Shown: piece after piece, positions 44,848 to 56,677 of the stretch
How positions within the stretch are numbered: the stretch's first letter is position 1
Layout of the letters: each line of letters opens with the position of its first letter
NCBI RefSeq assembly: GCF_014191725.1
Contig: NZ_JACHWZ010000009.1
Span: 124,001-188,000, forward strand
Source: Microbulbifer rhizosphaerae
GTDB lineage: Bacteria > Pseudomonadota > Gammaproteobacteria > Pseudomonadales > Cellvibrionaceae
Direction: 5' to 3'
DNA length: 64,000 nt
Program-made: the position numbers and the translations under genes
Notes under the pieces: generated by a model
The model's database searches: none
The model's input: only the letters and a program-made list of their open reading frames with translations
What the model was told of the DNA's origin: nothing

Positions 44848-46071
44848 TTATCCTCCGAAGTCATCGAGCAGGATATTGTCGTCCTCGACGCCCAGTTCCT
44901 TGAGCATATTGATCACTGCGGCGTTCATCATGGGCGGCCCGCACATGTAGTACTCGCAGTCCTCCGGCGCCGGGTGATCCCTGAGATAGTTCTCGTAGAC
45001 CACGTTGTGGATAAAGCCGGTAAAGCCGCTCCAGTTGTCTTCCGGCTGCGGGTCGGACAGGGCCACATGCCACTGGAAGTTGTCGAATTCCGCCTGCAGG
45101 CCGTTGTAGTCGTCCTCGTAGAACATCTCGCGCAGGGAGCGGGCACCGTACCAGAAGCTGATTTTGCGCTTGCTGTTGAGGCGCTTGAGCTGGTCGAAAA
45201 TATGCGAGCGCATCGGTGCCATGCCGGCGCCGCCTCCGATAAATACCATTTCCGCGTCGGTTTCCTTGGCGAAGAACTCGCCGAAGGGGCCGTATACACG
45301 GATTTTGTCACCGGGCTTGAGGCCGAACACGTAGGAGGACATCTGTCCCGGCGGCACACCTTCGGTACGCGGCGGCGGGGTCGCGATGCGGATGTTGAAC
45401 TTCACCACACCCTTTTCTTCCGGGTAGTTGGCCATGGAGTAGGCCCGCACCACCGGCTCGGTGACCTTGGATTCCAGGTTGAAGAAACCGAAGTGCTCCC
45501 AGTCGCCACGGTACTCTTTCTCGATATCAAAATCGGAGAATTTCACGTGATGGGGTGGCGCTTCCAGCTGCACGTAACCACCCGCGCGGAAATCGACGTT
45601 CTCGCCTTCCGGCAGCTTCAGGGTCAACTCTTTGATGAAGGTGGCCACATTTGGGTTGGATTCCACAGTGCATTCCCACTGCTTCACACCGAACACCTCT
45701 TCGGGCACCTCGATTTCCATGTCCTGTTTGACCGCCACCTGGCAGGAGAGGCGCTTGCCCTCCTTCGCGTCCCGCGGGGTGAAATGCGCGGCTTCCGTAG
45801 GCAGCATATCGCCGCCGCCGGAAGTTACTTTACACACGCACTGGGCGCAGCTGCCGCCACCGCCGCAGGCGGAGGCCAGGAACAGGTTGTTGGCCGCCAG
45901 CGTCTGCAGCAGCTTACCGCCGGCGGGCACGGTGAGGGTTTTCTCACCGTTGACCAGGATGTTGACGTTGCCGGTGTTCACCAGGCGCGAGCGGGCGGCG
46001 AGGATCACCGCCACCAGTGCCAGCACGATGACGGTAAACATGGTTACGCCGAGGATAATTTCAATATTCAT
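44848..46071 (-). CDS. nqrF: Na+-NQR subunit F, NADH-oxidising flavoprotein
   Basis: 407 residues. N-terminal helix, a 2Fe-2S ferredoxin domain ([15 protein letters not shown], about 69-83, and RLSCQVAV), FAD domain ([13 protein letters not shown]), and NADH-binding ([28 protein letters not shown]). It takes electrons from NADH. ATG 46071. Confidence 0.97.
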   Translation of the reverse strand: MNIEIILGVTMFTVIVLALVAVILAARSRLVNTGNVNILVNGEKTLTVPAGGKLLQTLAANNLFLASACGGGGSCAQCVCKVTSGGGDMLPTEAAHFTPRDAKEGKRLSCQVAVKQDMEIEVPEEVFGVKQWECTVESNPNVATFIKELTLKLPEGENVDFRAGGYVQLEAPPHHVKFSDFDIEKEYRGDWEHFGFFNLESKVTEPVVRAYSMANYPEEKGVVKFNIRIATPPPRTEGVPPGQMSSYVFGLKPGDKIRVYGPFGEFFAKETDAEMVFIGGGAGMAPMRSHIFDQLKRLNSKRKISFWYGARSLREMFYEDDYNGLQAEFDNFQWHVALSDPQPEDNWSGFTGFIHNVVYENYLRDHPAPEDCEYYMCGPPMMNAAVINMLKELGVEDDNILLDDFGG

Positions 46072-46089
46072 TCTATTGCGCTCCCCCGC

Positions 46090-46698
46090 TTAGATATCAA
46101 TGCCGCCGAAAGACATAAAGCCCAGCGACATCAGCCCCACAGTGACGAAGGTGATGCCCAGGCCCTTGAGGCCGTCGGGCACGTCACTGTATTTCATCCG
46201 CTCGCGGATACCGGCCAGTGCAGCAATCGCCAGCGCCCAGCCGAGGCCGGCGCCGAAGCCGTAGGCCACACTCTCGCCGAAGTTGTATTCCCGCTCCACC
46301 ATGAACAGGGATGCCCCCATGATGGCGCAGTTCACAGTGATCAGCGGCAGGAACACCCCGAGGGCGTTGTAGAGCGCGGGAACGTATTTATCCAGGAACA
46401 TTTCCAGGATCTGCACCAGCGCGGCGATCACGCCAATATAGGACAGCAGGCCGAGGAAACTCAGGTCCACATCCGGGAAACCGGCCCAGGCCAGCGCACC
46501 GTCCTTGAGCAGATAGGTATAGATCAGGTTGTTGACCGGCACCGTCAGGGTCAGCACCACAATCACCGCCACGCCCAGGCCCACGGCCGCCTCGATTTTC
46601 TTGGACACCGCCAGGAAAGTACACATACCGAGGAAGAAGGCCAGCGCCATGTTTTCAACGAAAACGGCGCGAATAATCAGCGAAATAAAATGTTCCAC
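46090..46698 (-). CDS. nqrE: Na+-NQR subunit E
   Basis: 202 residues, six membrane helices. Conserved [19 protein letters not shown] and [16 protein letters not shown], with Cys 26-type and Cys 120-type residues for the intramembrane Fe centre. Matches typical length. Confidence 0.96.
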   Translation of the reverse strand: MEHFISLIIRAVFVENMALAFFLGMCTFLAVSKKIEAAVGLGVAVIVVLTLTVPVNNLIYTYLLKDGALAWAGFPDVDLSFLGLLSYIGVIAALVQILEMFLDKYVPALYNALGVFLPLITVNCAIMGASLFMVEREYNFGESVAYGFGAGLGWALAIAALAGIRERMKYSDVPDGLKGLGITFVTVGLMSLGFMSFGGIDI

Positions 46699-46701
46699 GA
46701 A

Positions 46702-47388
46702 TCAGGCCTCCTGTGCTTGCGGCTGTAGAGGTTGCGGCTGTGCGGGTTGAGAGTTGGGCGCGATCTTGAACTCATCCTCTTCCACCTGCTTGGGTTTCCA
46801 GGTGCGCAGCGCCCAGATAAACAGGCCGATCAGGAAGAAGGCGCTGGGCGGCAGCAGCAGCAGGCCGTTGGGCACATACCAGCCACCCTCGTTCACCGAC
46901 TGCATGATACTCACGCCGAGCAGCTTGCCCGACCCGAACAACTCGCGGACGATGGCGAGGCCGATCAGGATGACGCTGTAGCCCAGGCCGTTGCCGATGC
47001 CGTCGAGGAAGCTGGGCAGCGGGGGGTTCTTCATCGCGAAGGCTTCCGCGCGGCCCATCACGATACAGTTGGTGATGATCAGGCCGACGAATACCGACAA
47101 CTGCTTGGAGATGTCGTAGGCCACCGCCTTGATCACCTGGTCCACCAGGATTACCAGCGATGCGATCACGGTCATCTGCACAATGATGCGGATGCTGTTC
47201 GGGATCTGGCTGCGGATCATGGACACCGCCATGTTGGAAAAGGCCACTACGCTGGTGAGTGCGATACACATGACCAGGGTGACCTGCAGCGAGCTGGTCA
47301 CCGCCAGCGCGGAGCAGATGCCGAGGATCTGCAGCGCAATGGGGTTGTTGTTGAAAATCGGCTCGAACAGTATTTCTGTCTTTTTCAT
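46702..47388 (-). CDS. nqrD: Na+-NQR subunit D
   Basis: 228 residues, six helices. [19 protein letters not shown] and [19 protein letters not shown] with the two Cys that share the Fe centre with NqrE. The C-terminal tail ([15 protein letters not shown]) is a Gln/Pro-rich extension slightly longer than usual. Confidence 0.96.
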   Translation of the reverse strand: MKKTEILFEPIFNNNPIALQILGICSALAVTSSLQVTLVMCIALTSVVAFSNMAVSMIRSQIPNSIRIIVQMTVIASLVILVDQVIKAVAYDISKQLSVFVGLIITNCIVMGRAEAFAMKNPPLPSFLDGIGNGLGYSVILIGLAIVRELFGSGKLLGVSIMQSVNEGGWYVPNGLLLLPPSAFFLIGLFIWALRTWKPKQVEEDEFKIAPNSQPAQPQPLQPQAQEA

Positions 47389-47391
47389 TGC

Positions 47392-48174
47392 TTATGCCTC
47401 CCCCGCCTTGAGATTTTTCAGGAAGGGACCGAAGCCCTCGCTGCCCAACCAGAAGTTGACCAGGTTCTCCACACCGTTGCTTGTCAGGGTGGCGCCGGAC
47501 AGGCCGTCCACCTGGTGCTCAGCTTGGGGGCTGTTGGGATTGACGCTGCCTTTGATCACGTCGAGATCCACCCTGCCCTCGTCGTCGTAGACGACCTTGC
47601 CGGCCCACTGGGCTTTCCAGTTGGGATTGTCCACCTCGCCGCCCAACCCGGGGGTTTCCTTGTGTTCATAGAAACCCAGGCCGGCGACCGTCTTGAGGTC
47701 GCTCTCCAGGGCGAGAAAGCCGAAGAGAGTTCCCCAGAGACCGTAGCCGCGCACCGGCAGAATGATCCTCTGCAGTTCGCCGTCCCGCTCCACCAGGTAC
47801 ACCTCCTTGATGTTTTCCCGGCGGATGATCTTGGCCCTGTCCTCCTCGGGCGGCAGTTTTTCGCTGGCCGCCGGAATCTTGGACGCGGCGCGGCCGCTAC
47901 CGCCCTCGGGCGCGTCATCGGTGAACTTGCCGGTTCTCAGGTCCACGTACTTGATAGTCACGTTTTCGAAAGTTTTTTCGACTTCCGCCGCGCTGGCGTG
48001 GGGGTCCTGGAGCAGGCCACCGGCCATCAGCACGTTGCGCTTCATATCCAGCGCCGCATTGGCCTGCTGGGCCGGCTTCAACAGTACCGCAGCGGTGGAA
48101 ACCACCACCGAACACACCAGGCACATCACCAGGGCAACCGTCAGGGTGCCTTTAACAGAATCTTTATTAGCCAC
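47392..48174 (-). CDS. nqrC: Na+-NQR subunit C
   Basis: 260 residues from GTG 48174 (GGAGG upstream), overlapping nqrB by eight bases. N-terminal helix, then a periplasmic domain with the FMN-binding SGATLTS (Thr linked to FMN by ApbE) near residue 223. An open frame to 48219 would add 15 residues without support. Confidence 0.95.
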   Translation of the reverse strand: MANKDSVKGTLTVALVMCLVCSVVVSTAAVLLKPAQQANAALDMKRNVLMAGGLLQDPHASAAEVEKTFENVTIKYVDLRTGKFTDDAPEGGSGRAASKIPAASEKLPPEEDRAKIIRRENIKEVYLVERDGELQRIILPVRGYGLWGTLFGFLALESDLKTVAGLGFYEHKETPGLGGEVDNPNWKAQWAGKVVYDDEGRVDLDVIKGSVNPNSPQAEHQVDGLSGATLTSNGVENLVNFWLGSEGFGPFLKNLKAGEA

Positions 48175-49387
48175 GTGCCAACCTCCGTTTGATATGGGAC
48201 TGCACCACAAAGTGGTCAAACAGCGGCGCGAACAGGTTGGCGAACAGGATCGCCAGCATCATGCCCTCCGGGAAGGCCGGATTCACTACGCGGATCAGTA
48301 CGCACATCACCCCGATCAGGATGCCGTACCACCAGCGGCCGGCGTCCGTCATGGCGGCGGATACCGGGTCGGTGGTCATAAAGACCAGGCCGAAGGCGAA
48401 ACCGCCCACCACCAGGTGCCAGTACCAGGGTACGTTGAACATCGGGTTGGTGTCGGAGCCGATAAAGTTGAACAGGGTCGCGGTGGCCATCATACCCAGC
48501 ATGGTGCCGGCGATGATGCGCCAGCTGGCGATCTTCATGAACAACAGGACGGCGCCGGCGATCAGGATCGCCAGGGTCGAGGTCTCGCCGATGGAGCCCT
48601 GCATACTGCCGAAGAAGGCGTCCAGCCAGGTCAACTGGCCCCCGGCCAAACCGCCGGTACCCACCAGGCCACCTTGAATGCCCTCACTGGCCATCGAAGA
48701 CAGCGCGGTAGCGCCGGTGTAGCCGTCAACCGCGGTCCACACCGCATCGCCGGACATGGACGCCGGGTAGGCAAAGAAGAGGAAGGCTCGGCCGGTCAGC
48801 GCGGGGTTGAGGAAGTTCTTGCCGGTACCGCCAAACACTTCCTTGCCGATCACCACGCCGAAGCTGATGCCCATGGCCACCATCCATAGCGGCAGGTCCG
48901 GGGGACAGGCCAGCGCGAACAGGATGGAGGTAACGAAGAAGCCCTCGTTCACCTCGTGGCCGCGCACAGCGGCGAAGAGCACTTCCCAGATACCGCCGAC
49001 GATAAAGGTCACGGCGTAGATGGGCAGGAAGTACATGGCCCCGTACACCAGGTTGTCCCACAGACTGTCGGGGTTGTAACCGGCCAGAGCACCGATGATC
49101 GCGTGGCGCCAACCGGTAAGCTCCGGATTGGCCATGCCTTCGATAATGGTGTTGGCCTGGAAGCCCAGGTTCCACATGCCGTAGAACATGGGGATCATGG
49201 CGCAGGCCCAGACGGTGATCATGATCCGCTTGAGATCGATACCGTCGCGCACATGGGCGGTGGTTTTGGTGGTGTCCGCCGGCTGGAACAGGCCGGTGTC
49301 CACCGCCTCGTAGAGGGCATACCACTTTTCAAATCTGCCGCCCTTGTGGAACTGCGGCTCGATGGAATCGAGAAATTTGCGCAACAT
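48167..49387 (-). CDS. nqrB: Na+-NQR subunit B
   Basis: 406 residues, ten-helix membrane protein. The FMN-Thr motif is GATALSS (about 221-228, [16 protein letters not shown]); [19 protein letters not shown]-type sequence ([17 protein letters not shown]) follows the quinone-side helices. It carries the Na+ path together with D and E. Confidence 0.96.
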   Translation of the reverse strand: MLRKFLDSIEPQFHKGGRFEKWYALYEAVDTGLFQPADTTKTTAHVRDGIDLKRIMITVWACAMIPMFYGMWNLGFQANTIIEGMANPELTGWRHAIIGALAGYNPDSLWDNLVYGAMYFLPIYAVTFIVGGIWEVLFAAVRGHEVNEGFFVTSILFALACPPDLPLWMVAMGISFGVVIGKEVFGGTGKNFLNPALTGRAFLFFAYPASMSGDAVWTAVDGYTGATALSSMASEGIQGGLVGTGGLAGGQLTWLDAFFGSMQGSIGETSTLAILIAGAVLLFMKIASWRIIAGTMLGMMATATLFNFIGSDTNPMFNVPWYWHLVVGGFAFGLVFMTTDPVSAAMTDAGRWWYGILIGVMCVLIRVVNPAFPEGMMLAILFANLFAPLFDHFVVQSHIKRRLARG

Positions 49388-49389
49388 CC

Positions 49390-50730
49390 TTAACCCTCCT
49401 TCTCAATACGGGTGAGGTTGTCCCGCAAAATGGGGCCGTATTCGTACTTGCCCGGGCACACGAAGGTGCACAGTGCCAGGTCTTCTTCGTCCAGCTCCAG
49501 CGCGCCCAGCTGCTGGGCGGCATGGGTATCGCCGACGATCAGCGCGCGCAGCAGTTGGGTTGGCAGGATATCCAGGGGCACCACACGCTCGTAGGTACCG
49601 ATGGGCATCAGTGCGCGTTCGGAACCGTTGGTGCTGGTGGTGAAGGAGAACTTCCGGTTTTTGAACAGGCGGGAGAAATAGATGGGCAGTATCGAAAAGC
49701 GCTTGGTGCCGGCACGCATATAGTGCAGGAACGGGCGTTCGCGGCCCTCCTGCAACACGGTCACCTGGTTGTGGTAGCGGCCCAGGTAGCCGAGGGGGCC
49801 CTGGGCGGTGCGGCCGCCAAATACGGAGCCGGAGACGATACGGTTGTCGTCCCCCTCGATCTCGCCGACAGTCAGTTCGTCCAGGCAGGCGCCCAGGCGA
49901 GTGCGCAGCAGGCGGGGATTCTTCACCCGCGGGCCGCCCAGGGCGACGATGCGGTCGGTATACAGCCGGCCGGTGGTGAACAGCTCCCCAACCGCAATCA
50001 CGTCCTGGTAGTTGACCGCAAACACGCTGCGGCCGGGTTTGACCGGCTTGAGGAAGTGGATATGAGTACCGGAAAGGCCCGCAGGGTGCGGGCCAGAGAA
50101 GGTTTCGCGGCGGATATTGGCCGCCTCGGGTACCGGGATATCCGCGTCCGGCGCGGTGCACACATAGGTAGTGTCCGCCAGCCTGGACAGGACTTTCACC
50201 CCCCGGGTGAAGGCGTCGCGCTGCTCGGCGATCACCACTGCCGGGTCCGCGGCCAGCGGGTTGGTGTCCATGGCGTTGATGAAGATGGCCTCGGGCTCGG
50301 CGTCCAGGGCCGGCACCTTGCTGAAGGGGCGGGTGCGCAGCGCGGTCCACAGGCCGGACTCCACCAGGTTCTGCCGCACCTGCTCGGCGCTCAGGGCGGT
50401 GAGTTGATCGGCGCTGTAGCTGGCGAACTGCTCCGCCTCGTCGCCATCGATCTCGATCACCACCGATTGCAGTACGCGGCGGGCGCCGCGCTCAATGGCT
50501 TTGACACGCCCCGCGGCCGGCGCGGTGTAGCGCACGCCCTCGGTTTTCTTGTCAGTAAACAGCAGCTGTCCGAGTTTGACGCTATCCCCCTCCGCCACCG
50601 CCATGGTCGGCTTCATCCCGTGGTAATCGGGGCCGAGCACAGCGACGGTTTTGAGCGCAGGACCATCGTGAATGACCTGCTCGGGCGCGCCGGATATGGG
50701 TAAATCCAATCCCCGACGGATCTTTCTCAT
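49390..50730 (-). CDS. nqrA: Na+-NQR subunit A
   Basis: 446 residues. [36 protein letters not shown] and [20 protein letters not shown] are typical NqrA. Soluble cytoplasmic subunit with a role in quinone binding and assembly. First gene of the operon; ATG 50730. Confidence 0.97.
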   Translation of the reverse strand: MRKIRRGLDLPISGAPEQVIHDGPALKTVAVLGPDYHGMKPTMAVAEGDSVKLGQLLFTDKKTEGVRYTAPAAGRVKAIERGARRVLQSVVIEIDGDEAEQFASYSADQLTALSAEQVRQNLVESGLWTALRTRPFSKVPALDAEPEAIFINAMDTNPLAADPAVVIAEQRDAFTRGVKVLSRLADTTYVCTAPDADIPVPEAANIRRETFSGPHPAGLSGTHIHFLKPVKPGRSVFAVNYQDVIAVGELFTTGRLYTDRIVALGGPRVKNPRLLRTRLGACLDELTVGEIEGDDNRIVSGSVFGGRTAQGPLGYLGRYHNQVTVLQEGRERPFLHYMRAGTKRFSILPIYFSRLFKNRKFSFTTSTNGSERALMPIGTYERVVPLDILPTQLLRALIVGDTHAAQQLGALELDEEDLALCTFVCPGKYEYGPILRDNLTRIEKEG

Positions 50731-50863
50731 ACGCCTATGCCTAAGTTTCTAGTTTAAAAATTGTGCAGGAATTCTTGTGCTGCGAGGGCTTAAGCCGTTT
50801 GAACCCCGGGTCGGGTGAGGAGAGAACTTCTCGGCGCACGGCGGCCCCGCCAAAATCGCGCGC

Positions 50864-50892
50864 ATTATATAGACGGGCCTGGGGGTTTACCA
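50864..50892 (-). promoter_or_regulatory. candidate nqr operon promoter
   Basis: TATAAT (50864-50869) with TGGTAA (50887-50892) on the minus strand, spacer 17, about 130 bases before nqrA. The -10 is perfect; the -35 weak. Confidence 0.5.
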
Positions 50893-51315
50893 GAGTAGGA
50901 GTGGCCGAATCGGCCGGGCGGACGGAGATTTTTGCTGGAAAAACAGGGATTTGGAATCGCCGGGAGCGCCGAGCCCCGGCTCGGCATGTGCGGGCCCTCT
51001 CCGCGCTGAAATCAGCATTGAAGCGGCCCTACTGCCGGGGGCTGTTTGCGGGACACGCTGTGAATACATCCCTGTACGCTCTCCACGGCCATCCATGGCC
51101 GCAGAAGGTCCCGCAGGGCCTTCGCATTGCGCCTGGTCGTATTGATCGAGTTCGGGACCCCGCCCTGTAGGAGCGGCCGTTGGCCGCGATCCGAGCCCGA
51201 TCGCGACCAACGGCCGCTCCTACAAGTGCACAATCATCGCGGGTCCGAAGGGCGGATAAGCGCAGCGAAATTCCGGCAAAAACGGAGCTGAAACTCCGCG
51301 CTCGTCCCCTGCACC
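50893..51315. other. intergenic region between gap and nqrA
   Basis: 420 bases. Contains a BIME-like palindrome at 51166-51227 (TGTAGGAGCGGCCGTTGGCC facing GGCCGCTCCTACA). I see no gene or other structure. Confidence 0.7.
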
Positions 51316-52773
51316 TTAATCCCGCTCGGGAAACACCTTGTACTTGACCCCGGCCATATCCTCCAGGCAGCGCACCACTTGGCAGCTGTAACCGAACTCG
51401 TTGTCGTACCAGCAGTAGAGCACCGCGTTGTCGCCGTCGACGATAGTAGCGATGGAATCGAACACGCAGGCGCGGCGGGAGCCGACGAAATCACAGGAGA
51501 CCACTTCCGGCGAGTTGGTGTAATCGATCTGCTGGCGCAGCGGCGAGTGCAGGGCCACCTCGCGGATATAGTCGTTCAACTCTTCCTTGTTGGTCTCCCG
51601 GCCCAGGCGCAGGTTGAGGATTGCCATGGACACATTGGGCGTGGGCACGCGGATGGCGTTACCGGTCAGCCTGCCCTTCAGCTCCGGCAGCGCCTTGGCC
51701 ACGGCCTTGGCCGCGCCCGTCTCGGTGAGCACCATGTTCAGCGCGGCCGCGCGGCCGCGGCGCTCACCCTTGTGGTAGTTGTCGATCAGGTTCTGGTCGT
51801 TGGTATAGGAGTGCACTGTCTCCACGTGGCCGTGCTCCACGCCGAAGCCGTCCATCATTGTCTTGAGCACTGGCACAATGGCATTGGTGGTGCAGGAGGC
51901 CGCGGAAAGGATACGGTCCTTCGGCTGGATGTCGCCGTGGTTGATGCCGTAGACGATATTCTTGATATCGCCCTTGCCCGGCGCGGTGAGCAGCACCTTG
52001 GCCGCGCCCCTGCTCTCCAGGTGCTGGCTGAGTCCGGCTTCGTCGCGCCATACGCCGGTACTGTCGACGACGATGGCATCGCGGATACCGTACTGGGTGT
52101 AGTCCACTTCCTGCGGGGATTTGGCGTAGATCATCTTGATCTCGTTGCCGTTGCAGATCAGCGAACTGGTGTCCTCGTCGACGCGGATGGTGCCCTTGAA
52201 GGCGCCGTGCACCGAGTCGCGGCGCAGCAGCGAGGCGCGCTTGACCAGGTCGTTATCCGCGTTGCCCTTGCGCAGCACGATGGCACGAAGACGCAGCACG
52301 TCGCCGCTGCCGGCCTTCTCGATCAGCAAGCGCGCCACCAGGCGGCCGATGCGGCCGAAACCGTAGATCACCACATCCTGAGCCTGCGGCAGCGGCTTGC
52401 CGGCGCCCTCGGCATCCGCCAGCTCCCCGCGGACGAACTCGTCCACAGACAGGCCGCGATCGTCGAGCATGTATTTGTTGGTCAGGGTGCCCAGGTCGAT
52501 ATGCACCGGCCCCAGGTCCAGCTTGCAGATGGCCTCCAGCACCGGGAAGGTCTCCCACTCCGAGAGTTCGTTCTCCTCGACCTGCCGCACGAAGCGGTGC
52601 GCTTTCATGATGGTCAGCACGGAGCGGTTGACCAGGTTGCGGCCGTACATATACATACCGACGTTGCGCTCGCGATTGAGCTTGCCAATCATCGGGATCA
52701 TGGATTCGGCCAGCGCTTCGCGCTCTTTCCAGTCCTTGAAAAAGTCCGCGGGCTTGGGTCGCTTCTGGGTCAC
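51316..52773 (-). CDS. glyceraldehyde-3-phosphate dehydrogenase, long form
   Basis: 485 residues from GTG 52773 (AGAGGTG upstream). N-terminal ~125-residue extension (KPADFFKDWKEREALAESMI) before the NAD-binding IYGFGRIGRLVARLLIE (about 130-146). The catalytic Cys is in SAASCTTNAIVP (about 294-305), and the DNEFGYSCQVVR C-terminus is normal. This long type occurs in many gammaproteobacteria beside ordinary Gap; it may work in gluconeogenesis. Divergent from mfd. Confidence 0.92.
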   Translation of the reverse strand: MTQKRPKPADFFKDWKEREALAESMIPMIGKLNRERNVGMYMYGRNLVNRSVLTIMKAHRFVRQVEENELSEWETFPVLEAICKLDLGPVHIDLGTLTNKYMLDDRGLSVDEFVRGELADAEGAGKPLPQAQDVVIYGFGRIGRLVARLLIEKAGSGDVLRLRAIVLRKGNADNDLVKRASLLRRDSVHGAFKGTIRVDEDTSSLICNGNEIKMIYAKSPQEVDYTQYGIRDAIVVDSTGVWRDEAGLSQHLESRGAAKVLLTAPGKGDIKNIVYGINHGDIQPKDRILSAASCTTNAIVPVLKTMMDGFGVEHGHVETVHSYTNDQNLIDNYHKGERRGRAAALNMVLTETGAAKAVAKALPELKGRLTGNAIRVPTPNVSMAILNLRLGRETNKEELNDYIREVALHSPLRQQIDYTNSPEVVSCDFVGSRRACVFDSIATIVDGDNAVLYCWYDNEFGYSCQVVRCLEDMAGVKYKVFPERD

Positions 52774-53022
52774 TGTCAGACACCTCTGCTTGTGTTTGGT
52801 AGGCGGGAAAACGCGGCTGCCAGACGGGCTGGAGACCGCGTGGCTGCGCATTATCAGCATACACTCCAGGGGGCGCAACCGAGCAAAAAATCACCCGAAA
52901 TCTGTAGTTTTACTACCGAAATTCAGGACTGGAATCGGGGAATCCAACAGCTCCTGCAAGGGGAGGTTTTCCCCGGTACAATAGCCTCCTTTTTTACCAT
53001 CAGCTGTGTTGATAAATCCTCA

Positions 53023-56000
53023 ATGACCCTAGCAGACCCCTTGTCCCCGCCCGGATTTCGCTCTTCCAGTGACCGCCAGTTCTGGGGGCAGCTGCACGGC
53101 GGAGCCGCCGCGCTGGCCATTCTCAACGCCGCGCGAAACAACTCCGCCCCCACCCTGCTGGTGGCCCGCGACAGCCTGGAAGCGCACCGGCTGGAAGCGC
53201 AGCTGAAATTTTTTAACAAAAATGCGCGGGGTGGCGAACTGGAGATTGCCCAGTTCCCGGACTGGGAAATACTGCCCTACGACACCTTCTCCCCCCACCA
53301 GGACATCATCTCCGACCGCCTGGCCACACTCTATCGCCTGCCGCGGATGGGGCGCGGTATTGTGATAGCTCCGGTGAGCACACTGATGCACCGGCTGCCG
53401 CCTCCGGAATATGTGGCCGGCAACGCGCTGCTGCTGCGCGAGGGCCAGCTGTTCGCCATCGACACCCAGCGCCGCCTGCTGGAGCAGGCCGGCTACCACT
53501 GCGTGGACACGGTCTACGAGCACGGCGAATTCGCCGTGCGCGGCGCGCTGATGGATATCTACCCCATGGGCAGCCGCCTGCCCTACCGCATCGACCTGTT
53601 CGACGACGAAATCGAATCCCTGCGCACCTTCGATCCGGAGACCCAGCGCACGGTCGACAAGGTGGAGGAAATCCACCTGCTGCCCGCTCGGGAATTTCCC
53701 ATGCACAAGGCGGCGCTGGCGGAGTTCCTGCAAAACTGGCACGGCGAGTTCGACGGCGATCCCAGCCTGGTTTCCATTTACCAGGACATCAGCGCCGGCA
53801 TTGCGCCCGCGGGCATCGAGTACTACCTGCCGCTGTTTTTCCCGGGCAAATGTGTCGGTTTATTCGATTACCTGCCGAAAAGCAGCGTCGCTTTTCTGCA
53901 GGGGGATATTCAGCCGGCGGTGGAAAATTTCTGGCGGGAGGTGGACAACCGCTACCAGAGCCGATGTGGCGACCTGAGCCGCCCGATCCTGAAACTCCGC
54001 CAAATCCTGCTGGAGGTGGCCGAGTTCAACGCTGCGCTCAAGTCCATGCCCCGTGCAATCTTCTCCGAAGAGACATTGCCGCAGGCCCAGGGCAATCACA
54101 ATTTCGCCGCGGAAATCCCCCCGAAACTACCGGTAGATGGAAAATCGGAACAACCACTGGCGGCACTGGAAAGCCACCTGATGGAATATTCGGGCAGGGT
54201 GCTTTTCTGTGCGGAGAGCGACGGCCGGCGCGAGGCGCTGCTGGAATTGCTGAACGGCATCCGCCTGCAACCCGCCCAGTTCAAAAGCTGGAGCGAGTTT
54301 CTCGACAGCGGAGAAAATTTCGGAATTACCGTGGCGCCGCTGGACCAGGGGTTGGTACTGAACACACCTGCGATCAGCGTGGTCGCCGAGCCGCAGCTGT
54401 TCGGCGAGCGGGTTTTACAGCAGCGTCGCCGCAAGAAGGCCAAGGACGATGCCGAAAACGTGGTGAAAAACCTGGCGGAACTGCGCATCGGCTCACCGGT
54501 GGTACATATCGATCACGGCGTGGGCCGCTACCGGGGCCTGCAGCATTTGGATATCGACGGCCAGCCCGCGGAATTCCTCACCCTGGAATATGCGGACCAG
54601 GCAAAGCTCTATGTCCCAGTGGCCAACCTGCACCTGATCAGCCGCTACTCCGGCGCCGACGAGGCCCTGGCACCGCAGCACAGGCTGGGCAGCGAACAGT
54701 GGCAGAAGGCCAAGCGCAGGGCCGCGGAAAAAGTGCGCGACGCCGCCGCCGAACTTCTGGATATCTACGCCCGCCGGGAAGCGCGCCGGGGCCATGCCTT
54801 CGCCGATCCCGGTCTCGCCTACCGCGAGTTCGCCGCCGGCTTTCCCTTTGAGGAGACCCCGGACCAACAGCAGACCATCGAGGCGGTGGTGGCGGATATG
54901 CTGTCGGAAAAACCCATGGACAGGCTCGTTTGCGGCGATGTGGGTTTCGGCAAGACCGAGGTGGCCATGCGCGCGGCCTTCGTCGCCGCCCACGCCGGCA
55001 AGCAGGTGGCCATGCTGGTGCCCACCACCCTGCTCGCCCAGCAGCATTACCAGTCGTTCCAGGACCGCTTCGCCGACTGGCCGGTGCAGATCGAAGTGAT
55101 TTCGCGTTTTCGCGACCGCAAGGAGATCGACACCGTCAAAGACAAGGTTGCCAGCGGCAAAGTGGATATCCTGATCGGCACCCACAAACTGTTACAGAGC
55201 GATCTGGACTTCAAGAACCTGGGCCTGCTGCTTATCGACGAGGAGCACCGCTTCGGCGTGCGCCAGAAGGAGCGGCTGAAAAGCCTGCGCGCCGAGGTGG
55301 ATATCCTCACCCTCACCGCCACACCGATTCCGCGCACATTGAATATGGCCATGGCGGGCATTCGCGACCTGTCAGTGATTGCCACCCCGCCGGCGCGACG
55401 GCTGTCGGTCAAGACCTTTGTGCGCGAGCGGGACGACGCACTGATAAAAGAAGCGGTCCTGCGCGAAATCCTGCGCGGCGGCCAGGTTTATTTCCTGCAC
55501 AACGAAGTGAAGAGCATCGAGCGCATTGCCCGCGAGCTGGAGGAACTGATTCCCGAGGCGCGTATCGGTATCGGCCACGGACAGATGCGTGAGCGCGAGC
55601 TGGAACAGGTGATGGGCGACTTCTACCACAAACGTTTCAACGTGCTTGTGTGCACCACCATTATCGAAACCGGCATCGACGTACCCAACGCCAACACCAT
55701 CCTGATCGAGCGCGCCGACAAGTTCGGCCTGGCCCAGTTGCACCAGCTCCGCGGCCGTGTGGGCCGCTCCCACCACCAGGCCTACGCCTACCTGCTCACA
55801 CCGAACAAGCGGGCGATGACCGCCGACGCGGTCAAACGCCTGGAGGCCATCAGCGAAGCCCAGGACCTGGGCGCCGGCTTTACCCTGGCCACCCACGACC
55901 TGGAGATCCGCGGCGCCGGCGAATTGCTGGGCGAGGAGCAGAGCGGACAGATTCAGAGCGTGGGCTTCAACCTCTATATGGAGATGCTCGACCATGCCGT

Positions 56001-56490
56001 AAAGGCGATCCGCGAGGGCCGCACGCCGAACATCGACGAACCTCTGGAGTCCCCTGCGGTGGAGGTGAACCTGCGGGTGCCGGCGCTGATCCCCGAGGAC
56101 TATTTGCCGGACGTGCACGGCCGGCTGATGATGTACAAGCGCATCGCCAATGCGGCCGACCCCAGGGAGCTCCGGGAGCTGCAGGTGGAGATGATCGACC
56201 GCTTCGGGCTGCTGCCGGAGCAGGTCAAACACCTGTTTCGCAGTACCGAGATCAAGCTGCAGGCCAACAATATGGGCATCCGCAAGCTGGAAGCCTCCGC
56301 GGCTCGCGGGCGCATCGAGTTCGCGGACAACACCCGGGTGGACCCGCTCACCCTGGTCAAGATGGTGCAGACCGAGCCCGGCCGCTACCAGCTCCAGGGC
56401 GCCAACCAGCTCAGTTTCACCCTGGATGAGGACGGGGCCGACGGACGGCTGCAACAGGTGGCCGGAGTGTTGGAGCGGCTGGGTCGATGA
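53023..56490 (+). CDS. mfd: transcription-repair coupling factor
   Basis: 1155 residues from ATG 53023 (MTLADPLSPPGF). UvrB-like N-terminal region (GELEIAQFPDWEILPYDTFS), RNA-polymerase-interaction domain (IGSPVVHIDHGVGRYRGLQH), helicase motifs VCGDVGFGKTEVAMRAAFVA (Walker A), DEEHRFGVRQKE (DEEH), TATPIPRTL, and HQLRGRVGRSHHQAYAYLLT. It removes stalled RNA polymerase and recruits UvrA. A longer open frame upstream is antisense to gap and was ignored. Confidence 0.97.
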   Translation: MTLADPLSPPGFRSSSDRQFWGQLHGGAAALAILNAARNNSAPTLLVARDSLEAHRLEAQLKFFNKNARGGELEIAQFPDWEILPYDTFSPHQDIISDRLATLYRLPRMGRGIVIAPVSTLMHRLPPPEYVAGNALLLREGQLFAIDTQRRLLEQAGYHCVDTVYEHGEFAVRGALMDIYPMGSRLPYRIDLFDDEIESLRTFDPETQRTVDKVEEIHLLPAREFPMHKAALAEFLQNWHGEFDGDPSLVSIYQDISAGIAPAGIEYYLPLFFPGKCVGLFDYLPKSSVAFLQGDIQPAVENFWREVDNRYQSRCGDLSRPILKLRQILLEVAEFNAALKSMPRAIFSEETLPQAQGNHNFAAEIPPKLPVDGKSEQPLAALESHLMEYSGRVLFCAESDGRREALLELLNGIRLQPAQFKSWSEFLDSGENFGITVAPLDQGLVLNTPAISVVAEPQLFGERVLQQRRRKKAKDDAENVVKNLAELRIGSPVVHIDHGVGRYRGLQHLDIDGQPAEFLTLEYADQAKLYVPVANLHLISRYSGADEALAPQHRLGSEQWQKAKRRAAEKVRDAAAELLDIYARREARRGHAFADPGLAYREFAAGFPFEETPDQQQTIEAVVADMLSEKPMDRLVCGDVGFGKTEVAMRAAFVAAHAGKQVAMLVPTTLLAQQHYQSFQDRFADWPVQIEVISRFRDRKEIDTVKDKVASGKVDILIGTHKLLQSDLDFKNLGLLLIDEEHRFGVRQKERLKSLRAEVDILTLTATPIPRTLNMAMAGIRDLSVIATPPARRLSVKTFVRERDDALIKEAVLREILRGGQVYFLHNEVKSIERIARELEELIPEARIGIGHGQMRERELEQVMGDFYHKRFNVLVCTTIIETGIDVPNANTILIERADKFGLAQLHQLRGRVGRSHHQAYAYLLTPNKRAMTADAVKRLEAISEAQDLGAGFTLATHDLEIRGAGELLGEEQSGQIQSVGFNLYMEMLDHAVKAIREGRTPNIDEPLESPAVEVNLRVPALIPEDYLPDVHGRLMMYKRIANAADPRELRELQVEMIDRFGLLPEQVKHLFRSTEIKLQANNMGIRKLEASAARGRIEFADNTRVDPLTLVKMVQTEPGRYQLQGANQLSFTLDEDGADGRLQQVAGVLERLGR

Positions 56491-56499
56491 TACTATCGC

Positions 56500-56640
56500 C
56501 CCGGGAGCGCGGAGCTCCAGCTCCGCTTGCGGGCCGAAGGCCCGACGGGATTGTCCCCTGTAGAAGTGGCCGTTGGCCGAGATCGGCGGTCGTCTTGATT
56601 TGAGACCGATCGCGGCCAACGACCGCTCCTACAAAGACAC
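56500..56640. repeat. palindromic repeats after mfd
   Basis: 56500-56545: GGAGCTCCAGCTCC and GCTTGCGGGCCGAAGGCCCG. 56558-56635: TGTAGAAGTGGCCGTTGGCC facing GGCCAACGACCGCTCCTACA, a diverged BIME copy. Confidence 0.8.
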
Positions 56641-56677
56641 AAACAAACGCATTTAATAACGATTTAGCGGTACCGCT

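Noticed and set aside
47392-48219. Longer NqrC start at 48219
   Set aside because: No ribosome site and extends past the nqrB stop; GTG 48174 has GGAGG and normal length.
51379-53022. Long open frame in front of mfd
   Set aside because: It is antisense to the clear gap gene and has low-complexity composition; Mfd homology begins at 53023.
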